Shown piece after piece: positions 19,579 through 27,767 of a stretch of DNA of 41,419 bases (the stretch's first letter is position 1; each line of letters starts with the position of its first letter). A program made the translations under genes and the position numbers. The notes under the pieces are model-generated. The model was given only the letters and a program-made list of their open reading frames with translations, had not been told where the DNA came from and ran no database searches. Source of the DNA: an uncultured Rhodospirillaceae bacterium (lineage in GTDB: Bacteria > Pseudomonadota > Alphaproteobacteria > SP197); assembly GCA_937880925.1 (NCBI GenBank), contig CALGGB010000292.1, positions 1 to 41,419 on the forward strand, written 5' to 3'.

Positions 19579-20397
19579 TCACGTCGAGCGCTGGTAGGCC
19601 AGACTCACGGCCTGAGCGGTCTTGAGGATGACGGAGGCATACTCGCGTTCGGCCCTGGCGGGCGTGAATTCGTTGATGTCGAGGGTGATGGCGACGGTGG
19701 CAATCGGCTGTCCGGCGTAGTCGAAGACCGGGGCGCCAAGACACACCGCACGAGGATGGCAGGCGCGGTCGGTGATCGCGTAGCCGGTCTCGCGGGTGCG
19801 GGTCAGCGCCTGCAAAATCGCCTCGATCTCGGTCACCGTGTGGTCGGTCATCCGGTTGCGCGGCGCAGCGTCGATCAGCGCGAAGGCAGCGCGCTGGGGC
19901 ATGTGCGCCAGGATCGCCAGGCCCGTGGGCGAGCAGAACGCGGGTTCGCGCACGCCCACGGAGGGGCCCTTCACCAGCGACAGCTTCTGCGCCGCTCCTG
20001 TCATCGACAGCAGGACCACGCAATCGGTCTCGTTGAGCACGCAGAGTTCGAACTGGTGGCCGGTTTCCTGGGCGACGTTCTGGAGCACGGGATAGGCGCA
20101 GGCGACCAGCGGATCGTTGCCCAGATAGGCGACCGACCATGCCAGCACCTTCGCCGACAGACGGTAGCGCCGCGAGCGGGCGTCCTGCTGCAGGTAACCG
20201 GCGCTGACGAGCGTGGTGAGCAGGCGTCGCGCACCGCTGATCTCCAGCCCGGTCATCTTGACGATCTCGGTCAGCGATAACTCGCGGTGTCCCGCATCGA
20301 AGGCCTCCATCACCTGGAGACCCTTCAGCAGGGTCCGCGCCAGGGTGGCGCCGCCGCCCTCGCCACTGCTGCGCAATGCTTCCAACGTGTCGCTCAA
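19579..20397 (-). CDS. IclR family transcriptional regulator
   Basis: TTG start at 20397 preceded by GGGAGG. N-terminal winged HTH (LLKGLQVMEAFDAGHRELSLTEIVKMTGLEISGARRLLTTLVSAGYLQQDARSRRYRL) and C-terminal IclR sensor-like domain. The longer ORF track start (21060) would overlap glmL. Confidence 0.9.
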   Translation of the reverse strand: MSDTLEALRSSGEGGGATLARTLLKGLQVMEAFDAGHRELSLTEIVKMTGLEISGARRLLTTLVSAGYLQQDARSRRYRLSAKVLAWSVAYLGNDPLVACAYPVLQNVAQETGHQFELCVLNETDCVVLLSMTGAAQKLSLVKGPSVGVREPAFCSPTGLAILAHMPQRAAFALIDAAPRNRMTDHTVTEIEAILQALTRTRETGYAITDRACHPRAVCLGAPVFDYAGQPIATVAITLDINEFTPARAEREYASVILKTAQAVSLAYQRST

Positions 20398-20481
20398 TAA
20401 AGCCTCCCGGCAACCGGCGCCGCTTTTGGGCAATCGACGGCACCCTGTCCAGCAATTGAAACGCACTGTCGATATTTGATA

Positions 20482-20495
20482 ACTATAGTGACTAT
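20482..20495. promoter_or_regulatory. Palindromic candidate operator in the iclR-glmL intergenic region
   Basis: ACTATAGTGACTAT: contains palindrome ACTATAGT (20482-20489) and dyad ATAGT-G-ACTAT (20485-20495), in an AT-rich patch between divergent genes. Confidence 0.4.
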
Positions 20496-20611
20496 TTGTT
20501 GCCGCTGCCACCGCGCGGTTGTAGCGTTTTTCCCTCGGACTCGACGTCGCGGTCCGTTCTATCGAGAACCGGCGCCAAGACCGGGATCGACGCTTTGGGA
20601 GCTGATCCGTC

Positions 20612-22045
20612 ATGCGTTTGTCCACGTCCGACCGTGCCGAGGCCTTTCTTGCCGGGGACCGTCCCTGGAGCAGCGGCCTGCTGATCGACGTCGGCTCCAC
20701 CTTCACCAAGATCATGGTCATCGATCCCTCGGGCGCCGTCCTGGGCCGCGCCGAATCCTCCACCACCATCGACAACGACGTCATGGACGGCATCACCGCC
20801 GCCATCGCCAACCTGCCCGCCGACCTGCAGGGACCCTGGGACTGGGCGCTCGCTTCTTCCAGCGCCGCGGGCGGCCTGCGCATGGCCTCGGTGGGTCTCA
20901 CCGAGGCGCTTTCGGGGCGCGCGGGATCGCTGGCGGCCTTTGGCGCGGGCGGAAAGGTGGTGGCCACGGCCCACGGCTTTCTGGACGACGAGGCCATCGC
21001 CCGCATCGACGCCGAGAAGCCCCATCTGGTGCTGCTGGCGGGCGGTCTGGACGGCGGCAACAGCGCCGCACTGATTCACAACGCCGAGCAACTGGCGCGG
21101 CTGAAGACGCCCCACGGCTACATCGTGGCGGGCAACGCATCGGCCGCGCAGGAAGCCGCCGACAAGCTCCGCGACGGCAGCCGCGACGTGCGTGTGGTCG
21201 ACAATGTTTTCCCGCGCGCCGGCGAGATCGCGATCATGGCGACGCGCGACACCGTGCGGGATCTCTTCCTGCGCCACATCACCCGCGCCAAGGGCCTGGA
21301 AGGCATGATGGAGACCTTCCGGACCGACTGCGAGCCCACGCCGCTGGCGGTGAGCCTGGCGCTCGCCCACCTGCCCGGCGACGGCGGTCCCGTGGTTTTC
21401 GTCGACCTGGGCGGGGCGACGACGGACGTCCATTCCCTGGGCGGCGTGCGCCCGGACCAGCGCAAGGTGGAGATTCCCGAGCCCGAAATCATGCGTTCGG
21501 TCGAGGGCGACCTCGGTATGCGCTGGGGCGCGCCGGGCACGGTCGCCTCCATGACCAGCGCCTCGCGGGCGGTGGTCGAATCGCGCCTTTCCTGCAATCT
21601 GGAAGACGAAGCGAACCGCCGCCGCGACGATCCGGCCTTCCTGCCAGAAAACGACCACGACCGCGCCGTCGACCGGGCGCTGGCCGAGGCAGCCGTCGCC
21701 ATCGCCATCGAGCGCCACGCCGGCAAGGTGGTGGTGCGCCACCGCCCCTGGGGCGACCGCTACCAGGTAACCGGCAAGGACCTGCGCCCGACCCGCATCG
21801 TCGTCGGCATCGGCGGCGCCCTGCGTCACGGCGCCGAGCCGGTCGGCCTGATCGGCGACGCCATCGCCGGCATCGAGGGCGCGCAGGTGCCGCGCAACCC
21901 GGCCATCGCCATCGACCAGAGTTACGCCCTTTACGCGACCGGGCTGATCGCCCGCCATTCCCCCACCCTGGCGCGCGCGCTGGCAGCAGGCACGCTGCGG
22001 CTCGACGCCAGCCCGCACATCACCCCGGAGGTTCAGGCGTCATGA
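20612..22045 (+). CDS. glmL: MutL/GlmL-family protein (ASKHA-fold putative B12-mutase reactivase)
   Basis: 477 aa. LLIDVGSTFTKIMVID, LVLLAGGLDGGNSAALIHNAEQLA, VVFVDLGGATTDVHSLGG. 4-bp overlap with the downstream B12 mutase. Confidence 0.85.
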   Translation: MRLSTSDRAEAFLAGDRPWSSGLLIDVGSTFTKIMVIDPSGAVLGRAESSTTIDNDVMDGITAAIANLPADLQGPWDWALASSSAAGGLRMASVGLTEALSGRAGSLAAFGAGGKVVATAHGFLDDEAIARIDAEKPHLVLLAGGLDGGNSAALIHNAEQLARLKTPHGYIVAGNASAAQEAADKLRDGSRDVRVVDNVFPRAGEIAIMATRDTVRDLFLRHITRAKGLEGMMETFRTDCEPTPLAVSLALAHLPGDGGPVVFVDLGGATTDVHSLGGVRPDQRKVEIPEPEIMRSVEGDLGMRWGAPGTVASMTSASRAVVESRLSCNLEDEANRRRDDPAFLPENDHDRAVDRALAEAAVAIAIERHAGKVVVRHRPWGDRYQVTGKDLRPTRIVVGIGGALRHGAEPVGLIGDAIAGIEGAQVPRNPAIAIDQSYALYATGLIARHSPTLARALAAGTLRLDASPHITPEVQAS

Positions 22046-23781
22046 GCAACCTTGCTTCCTACCTTCCCCAGGACTGCCCGGACGGGCGCGCCCTGCTTGC
22101 GCAGGGCCGCGAGATCGCCAGGGACGTGACAATGGGTGTGAGTTTGCTGTGCGAGCAGCACGGCGTCACCTCGGAGGTGCAGTACAAGAAGAAGATGGTC
22201 GAGGAAGGCCGTCTGATGACCTCCCTCAACATCGGCATGCAGACCTGGGCCGAGACGGCGCGCGCCCTGGAGTACATCGCCGAGGAATCGGCCAAGCGCG
22301 GCTTCCGCGTCGATCGTTACCAGATGCAGATGGACCGCCGCATGGGCCTGCCGCCCGAGATGTGGGAGAAGGCGGCCAAGGAAACCGGCCCGATGCTGAT
22401 GAGCAAACAGGACTGGTGGGAGACCGCGCACTGCGCGCCGATCCAGCCCCAGCTCGGCGACATGATGATCGGCTCGCCCATGTCGGTCTCCAACGCGCGC
22501 AACGCCCTGGAAGCGGGCGTCACCTATATCGGCAACATGTCGCAGTTCGCCTGGAAGTATCCGGGCTGGCCGGGCGACGACGTCGAGCAGATGGCCGAGA
22601 TGGTCAAGGCCATGGGCCTGATGGCGGCCAAGCGCGACGAGGACGCGATGATGCAGTCCTATCTGGAGGACGGCTTCTGCGCGACCTTCAAGGATTACTG
22701 CTCCTACATCGGCTGGGCCATGTTCGAGCGGTATCTCATCAACGAGGTCATGGGCTCGCGCCTCTCCATCGCCTACGGCGGCCTGACTCACAATCCTGTT
22801 TCCAAGACCGCGGTCATCCTGGCGCTGGAGAAGATCAAGCCCGCGGGCACCTTCAACTCCTTCTACCACTGCAACACCACGGCCTATTCGGCCCAGGTCG
22901 ACGAGAACTACGCCGTGCTCTCGATCGACGACCTCTACCTGATGCTGGCCCAGCACCGCACCAAGTCCGGCGCGGCGACGCTGTCGATCCCGGTCACCGA
23001 GGCCCTGCGCATTCCCACGACCGAGGAGATCGTGCAGGTTCAGACCGTGGCCCATCGCGTGGCGCGCGATGCGCCGCGCCTGATGGAGAGCTTCAACTGG
23101 GATCACATCGACGCCATCTCCGACCGCATGATCGAGGGCGGCACGCGGTTCTACGAGAACATCATGCAGGGGCTGGAGGAACTGGGCGTCGACATGGGCG
23201 ATCCCATGCAGCTTCTGCTGACCATCCGCCGCATGGGCGCCCAGGCGATCGAGAACCAGTGGGGCGTGGGCGAACTGCCGACCAGCGATGCCGAGATCTA
23301 CGAGCCGGAGATCCCGACCGACACCTTCCTCGACTTCGTCGAGCGGCGGAACCGGGTGAAGACGATCTTCGGCGCCAACGGCAAGAAGCCCAAGGACGCC
23401 ATCCAGCTTGTCGTGGGCAGCACCGACATCCACGAATACGCCATGTTCCTGATCATCGAGGGCCTGCAGCAGGTCGGCATCCAGCCGATCGTCGCCGGCA
23501 CCAGCGTCGATCCCGACGAATTCGCCGACCTGGCGCTGGAGGCCGGCGCCAGCGCGATTTTGATCTCCACCCACAACGGCATGGCGCTGACCTACGCCCA
23601 GCAGCTCCAGAAGGAATGCGCCGACCGCGGCCTGGAGCTGAAGATCGCCATGGGCGGCACGCTGAACCAGGACGTCGAGGGCCTCAATGCCCCGATCGAC
23701 GTGAAGGAACAGCTGAAGGAGATCGGCGTCGTCGTCTGCACCGACGTCACCGACATCCTCAATCTGCTGCAGGCGCACTGA
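22042..23781 (+). CDS. Fused GlmE-like catalytic domain + C-terminal cobalamin-binding domain: putative B12-dependent mutase, substrate unknown
   Basis: Start at 22042 (MSNLASYLPQDCPDG). C-terminal IQLVVGSTDIHEYAMFLIIEGLQQVGIQPIVAG...ASAILISTHNGMAL...LKIAMGGTLNQD lines up with GlmS-type B12 domains. N-terminal ~430 aa resembles a mutase TIM barrel. Confidence 0.75.
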   Translation: MSNLASYLPQDCPDGRALLAQGREIARDVTMGVSLLCEQHGVTSEVQYKKKMVEEGRLMTSLNIGMQTWAETARALEYIAEESAKRGFRVDRYQMQMDRRMGLPPEMWEKAAKETGPMLMSKQDWWETAHCAPIQPQLGDMMIGSPMSVSNARNALEAGVTYIGNMSQFAWKYPGWPGDDVEQMAEMVKAMGLMAAKRDEDAMMQSYLEDGFCATFKDYCSYIGWAMFERYLINEVMGSRLSIAYGGLTHNPVSKTAVILALEKIKPAGTFNSFYHCNTTAYSAQVDENYAVLSIDDLYLMLAQHRTKSGAATLSIPVTEALRIPTTEEIVQVQTVAHRVARDAPRLMESFNWDHIDAISDRMIEGGTRFYENIMQGLEELGVDMGDPMQLLLTIRRMGAQAIENQWGVGELPTSDAEIYEPEIPTDTFLDFVERRNRVKTIFGANGKKPKDAIQLVVGSTDIHEYAMFLIIEGLQQVGIQPIVAGTSVDPDEFADLALEAGASAILISTHNGMALTYAQQLQKECADRGLELKIAMGGTLNQDVEGLNAPIDVKEQLKEIGVVVCTDVTDILNLLQAH

Positions 23782-23789
23782 AGGCGAGA

Positions 23790-23814
23790 CCCGGGGCGCT
23801 GCCTGCGCCCCGGG
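23790..23814. terminator. Strong hairpin between convergent genes
   Basis: CCCGGGGCGC-TGCCT-GCGCCCCGGG, perfect 10-bp stem, directly 3' of the mutase stop (23781). Confidence 0.6.
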
Positions 23815-23837
23815 CCGTCTTCCGCCGCCGCGGCCAC

Positions 23838-24253
23838 CTACTGGCTGCGCACCTCGACCTTGCGCCCACCCGTGGGTGCGGCCGCACGCCGCGGTACAAG
23901 GATGGTGAGAACGCCATCCTGGTGGTCGGCGGCGATACGCTCGGCGTCGCTGTCGCCGGGCAGGCGAAAGCTGCGCAGGAAGGCGCCGTAGCTGCGCTCG
24001 GAGAAGAAGTAGTTGCGGCCTTCCTCCTCGTGCGAGGAGCGTTTCTGCCCCTTGACGACCAGCGTGCCCTCGTGGACGGAGACATCAATGTCCTCGGCGG
24101 CGACACCGGGCAACTCGATGGTGATCTCGTAGGCATCCTGGGTGGCAAGCGCGACCGAGGAAGGCGAGAGGAAATCGGCGATCTTCTGACCCGCAGCCCG
24201 GAAGGGGGCGTAGATGCCGGGCAGAACTCGGCGGACTGGTTCGATTCGACCAT
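23838..24253 (-). CDS. Hsp20/alpha-crystallin family small heat-shock protein (apparent frameshift near its 5' end)
   Basis: ADFLSPSSVALATQDAYEITIELPGVAAEDIDVSVHEGTLVVKGQKRSSHEEEGRNYFFSERSYGAFLRSFRLPGDSDAERIAADHQDGVLTILVPRR is a clear Hsp20 core. The best start (ATG 24253, AGGAGG 7 nt upstream) lies in a different frame from the core. Confidence 0.8.
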
Positions 24254-24319
24254 GATCGGTCCTCCTGTTGGCAGACAGGGCGATCATGGCGGGCGCGTCC
24301 GACAGGGCATTGCGCTGGG

Positions 24320-25750
24320 TCAATCCGCCGGCGACGCGGCCTGCGCGGCCAAGCCTCGGAACAGGGCGATCAGGGCCGGCTCGTGGCCCTGGCGGCGGAT
24401 CTTGTCGTAGTAGTGGGGCTTCTGGCCGGACCAGACGAAGCTGCCCTGGAGACGGCCGGCCTCATCCTCCCCCTCGACGGCGAAGGTGAACATGTCCTGC
24501 AGGGCGATGACGCCGTCGGCGTAACCCAGCACCTCCTGGACCGCGGTCAGCCGGCGCGAGCCGTCGTGCAGGCGCTCGACCTGGATGATGAGGTCCAGGG
24601 CAGAACCGATCTGGGCCAGGACGTTGGAGCTGGGCAGGCCGAAGCCGGCCATGGCGACCATGTCCTCCAGCCGGTGCAGGCAGTCCTGCGGCGTGTTGGC
24701 ATGGATCGTCGACATCGACCCGGCATGGCCCGTGTTCATGGCCTGCAGCATGTCGAAGGCTTCCGAGCCGCGTACCTCGCCCACGATGATGCGGTCGGGG
24801 CGCATGCGCAGCGTGTTCTTCATGAGGTCGCGCTGGGTGATCTCGCCGCGGCCCTCGATGTTGGCCGGACGGGTTTCCAGGCGCCCGACGTGGATCTGCT
24901 GGAGCTGCAGTTCGGCGGTGTCCTCGATCGTCACGATGCGGTCGTTCTCGCGGATGGAAAACGACAGCGCATTGAGCAGCGTGGTCTTGCCTGAGCCCGT
25001 GCCGCCCGAGATCAGGATGTTGCAGCGCCCCATGACCGCCAGCTCCAGGAAGCGGGCGAGCGGCGCCGACATGGCGCCGAAGGAAACCAGATCGTCGAGC
25101 TGGAGCCGGTCCTTGCGGAAGCGGCGGATGGTGAGCAGCGGCGCATCGACCGCCAGCGGCGGAATGATGATGTTGACCCGGCTGCCATCCTCCAGACGCG
25201 CATCGCAGATCGGGCTGGACTCATCGACCCTTCGGTTGACGCCACCGGCGATGCGCATGCAGATGTTCACGAGCTGGGCGTTGTCGCGGAACGCGATGGC
25301 GGTCAGCTCGATGCGTCCCTTGCGTTCGATGAAGACGCGCTTGTGGCCGTTGACCATGATGTCGGTGATCTCGGGATCGTCCATCAGCGGCTCGATCGGA
25401 CCCAGGCCGAACATGTCGTTGAGGATGTCCTGGGTGATCTTCTCCTGCTCGGGCACCGAGATGACGATGCCCTTGCCCGTCACGATCTCGCCGATCAGCG
25501 CCGTGATTTCATCGCGCGCCTGCTCGCGGCCGAGCTTGTTGATGACCGAAACCTCGATGGTGTCGAGGATCAGCCCGAAGATACGGATCTTGATCCGCCC
25601 CAGCGGATCTTCGTTGTGCGCCTCGGGCGCAAGCGGATGTTCCGCCGCCCTGGCTGCCGTGCCGGAAGCAACGCTTTCGGTCTGGCGTCCCAGCGAGGGA
25701 TGCTGGCGGCGGCCGAAGCCGGCCGGGCCGTGGCTGTCATCGTTCTGCAT
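24320..25750 (-). CDS. CpaF/TadA-type secretion ATPase (second paralog)
   Basis: 476 aa. [94 protein letters not shown]. Confidence 0.93.
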   Translation of the reverse strand: MQNDDSHGPAGFGRRQHPSLGRQTESVASGTAARAAEHPLAPEAHNEDPLGRIKIRIFGLILDTIEVSVINKLGREQARDEITALIGEIVTGKGIVISVPEQEKITQDILNDMFGLGPIEPLMDDPEITDIMVNGHKRVFIERKGRIELTAIAFRDNAQLVNICMRIAGGVNRRVDESSPICDARLEDGSRVNIIIPPLAVDAPLLTIRRFRKDRLQLDDLVSFGAMSAPLARFLELAVMGRCNILISGGTGSGKTTLLNALSFSIRENDRIVTIEDTAELQLQQIHVGRLETRPANIEGRGEITQRDLMKNTLRMRPDRIIVGEVRGSEAFDMLQAMNTGHAGSMSTIHANTPQDCLHRLEDMVAMAGFGLPSSNVLAQIGSALDLIIQVERLHDGSRRLTAVQEVLGYADGVIALQDMFTFAVEGEDEAGRLQGSFVWSGQKPHYYDKIRRQGHEPALIALFRGLAAQAASPAD

Positions 25751-25945
25751 GGCACGCTCCTGCCGCAGTCTAGGACCTTAGTCGACAGCGACCAATGCGC
25801 ATGGCCTCGGTCCAGCACGAGGCCGCGATGCTGCCGGGCAAAGAGCCGCACGCCTCGGTCATTACCCAAGCCAAACTCGAATACGGCGCACGGCGGAATT
25901 GCGGTAGTGTCCCGGCCAGACCTGCAACCAGACAGGGAGACCATC

Positions 25946-26608
25946 ATGGCAGCACGCCAGAAGCCGGGGCTGCGCAAGACCAATGTGGGCGTCCGCAAAC
26001 CCGGCAAGCATCGCCGCGACGCGCTGCTGCGCGCCGCCTACGACCTGTTGTGCGATCATTCGCTGGAGGACATCACCTTTCTCGACATCGCCGGCAAGGC
26101 GCAGATACCGGAAGGGTCTGCCTACCACTTCTTCGCCAACCGCTACGACGTGTTCATGGCGCTGTCGGACGAGCTGGATCAGCGCTTTGTCGCACTGGTG
26201 ACGGAAGCCGTGCCTGCCCGGTCACGCGGCACCTGGCAGCACCTGGTGCGCCACCAGCTCACCCGGGTGGCCCGGCTCTACAACGACACGCCGCCGGCCC
26301 GCAAACTGCTGATCGGCGGCACGACACCGCCCGTATTCCAGCAGCAGGAGCGCATCCGCGAGCGCCTGGCCGGCCAGGTCAGCTATGAGGTCTATGCGCG
26401 CTACTTCGAGCTACCGGAGATCCCGCGGCCCAGGGACGTGTTCTTCTATTACGTCGAGCTGACGCACGTCCTGTTCTCGCTTTCGGTCATCGAGCACGAT
26501 CGGATCGTCAAACCCATGCTGGATGAGGCGATCCGGGTGGGGATTGCCTATCTCGGCCTCTATCTGCCCGAGACGCTACCTGCCAGATCGGCTGGTGAGC
26601 AGAGCTGA
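25946..26608 (+). CDS. TetR/AcrR family transcriptional regulator
   Basis: Start at 25946. N-terminal HTH: HRRDALLRAAYDLLCDHSLEDITFLDIAGKAQIPEGSAYHFFANRYDVFMALSDEL. Confidence 0.85.
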   Translation: MAARQKPGLRKTNVGVRKPGKHRRDALLRAAYDLLCDHSLEDITFLDIAGKAQIPEGSAYHFFANRYDVFMALSDELDQRFVALVTEAVPARSRGTWQHLVRHQLTRVARLYNDTPPARKLLIGGTTPPVFQQQERIRERLAGQVSYEVYARYFELPEIPRPRDVFFYYVELTHVLFSLSVIEHDRIVKPMLDEAIRVGIAYLGLYLPETLPARSAGEQS

Positions 26609-26629
26609 TCGGTCATCGACCGCCGACGC

Positions 26630-27652
26630 TCATGGACGTGCTGCGGCCGTCGGATCGTGAAAGGCTTGCTTGAGCGCGCCGTAGAAATCCGCCACGCCGG
26701 GGTGGCTCGGACGTTCCGGCTGAACCTCGAACTGCAGCCGGTAGAGCAACCGGCGACCGATGTCGCCCGGGTCCTCGGCGAAGGCCGTGCGACCGTGGAG
26801 CGTGGCCTTGTTGTCGAGCAGCAGCATGTCGCCTGCCTGCAGCTTGAAATAGAGCGCCATGCCGTCGCGGCCGGCAATCTGGTGGATCATGCGGCAACCC
26901 TCTTCGAGCGCCTGCGGGTAAGGCAAATCAAGTTCCTTCGCGGCGGCCGTCATGTAGCCCTCGTCGAGCACGCAGACGATACGCCCCTCGCTCCAGGAAA
27001 AGACCGGGACGGCGAAGTCGCTTACCTTCTCACCGGGCACGGGGGGCTCGTCGAACCAGTGGATGCGGTAGCCCTCGTAGAGCGCGGGCAGGAGGTCGGG
27101 ACGTTCGGCGGCCAGCACATTGTGGATGGTGGCCGCGCTGACGGCGCAGGATTCGCCGCCCTCGCCGGCCGGACGGACGCAGGCCAGGCCCACGCCATCG
27201 AGATAGTCGGTGTGAAAGGGCGAGCGGTTGGAGCTGCGGTAGCCGCGCCAGGCCTGTTGCAGAGTGGGATCGACCTGGACGCGGCCGAGCCTGTCGCCCT
27301 GGGCGCTCTGGCTGGCACGCCATCCGAAGTGGCTGCCCACGGCCCATGCGATGACCGCCGCCTCGTCCTCATCAAGCTCGTCCATGGGCAGGCCGCGCAG
27401 CAGCACAATACCCCGCCCCTGGTAAACCTCGCGGCGCACCCCGGCGAGGAGCCCGGCAAGTTCGGGCAGGGCCTCTTCCTGGCGCGTCACGTCGGGCCAT
27501 CGGCGGCCTTCGGCGCATACCTTCCGCCCCAGCGCCACCAGGCTGCGCCGCTGCGCCGGGCTCAACACCGCAGCGATGTCGTCGAGCGAACCGAAATCGT
27601 CGGCGCGCCAGGCAACGGGATGCTCGATGGGTTCCATCACGATGTCGGGCAT
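26630..27652 (-). CDS. TauD/TfdA/gamma-butyrobetaine-hydroxylase-like Fe(II)/2-oxoglutarate dioxygenase
   Basis: Start at 27652 (MPDIVMEPIEHPVAW). Metal motif FHTD...LHGR and distal RRLLYRL. Confidence 0.88.
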   Translation of the reverse strand: MPDIVMEPIEHPVAWRADDFGSLDDIAAVLSPAQRRSLVALGRKVCAEGRRWPDVTRQEEALPELAGLLAGVRREVYQGRGIVLLRGLPMDELDEDEAAVIAWAVGSHFGWRASQSAQGDRLGRVQVDPTLQQAWRGYRSSNRSPFHTDYLDGVGLACVRPAGEGGESCAVSAATIHNVLAAERPDLLPALYEGYRIHWFDEPPVPGEKVSDFAVPVFSWSEGRIVCVLDEGYMTAAAKELDLPYPQALEEGCRMIHQIAGRDGMALYFKLQAGDMLLLDNKATLHGRTAFAEDPGDIGRRLLYRLQFEVQPERPSHPGVADFYGALKQAFHDPTAAARP

Positions 27653-27725
27653 GGCCAATCTCCGGTCTTTCGGTGCGTGGCAGCCGCCATCGGCGGCGGC
27701 TGCATCGTCTTGGTGCACAGGCGCC

Positions 27726-27753
27726 GGCCCGCGCCACCCTGGCGGCGCGGGCC
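27726..27753 (-). terminator. GC-rich hairpin downstream of the family-5 binding protein gene
   Basis: GGCCCGCGCC-ACCCTGGC-GGCGCGGGCC, perfect 10-bp stem just 3' of the minus-strand gene ending at 27768. Confidence 0.5.
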
Positions 27754-27767
27754 GTCACACGGTCGCG

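Noticed and set aside
22149-24410. 753-aa plus-strand ORF over the B12 mutase and Hsp20 genes
   Set aside because: Alternate-frame read of the mutase region, Arg/Gly/Pro-rich and low-complexity. The 22042..23781 frame carries the clear B12 domain.
25803-25824. GGCCTCG-GTCCAGCA-CGAGGCC inverted repeat between cpaF2 and tetR as a TetR operator
   Set aside because: Short GC-rich arms are easily found by chance at this composition, with no second copy or positional support. Kept only as a weak note.
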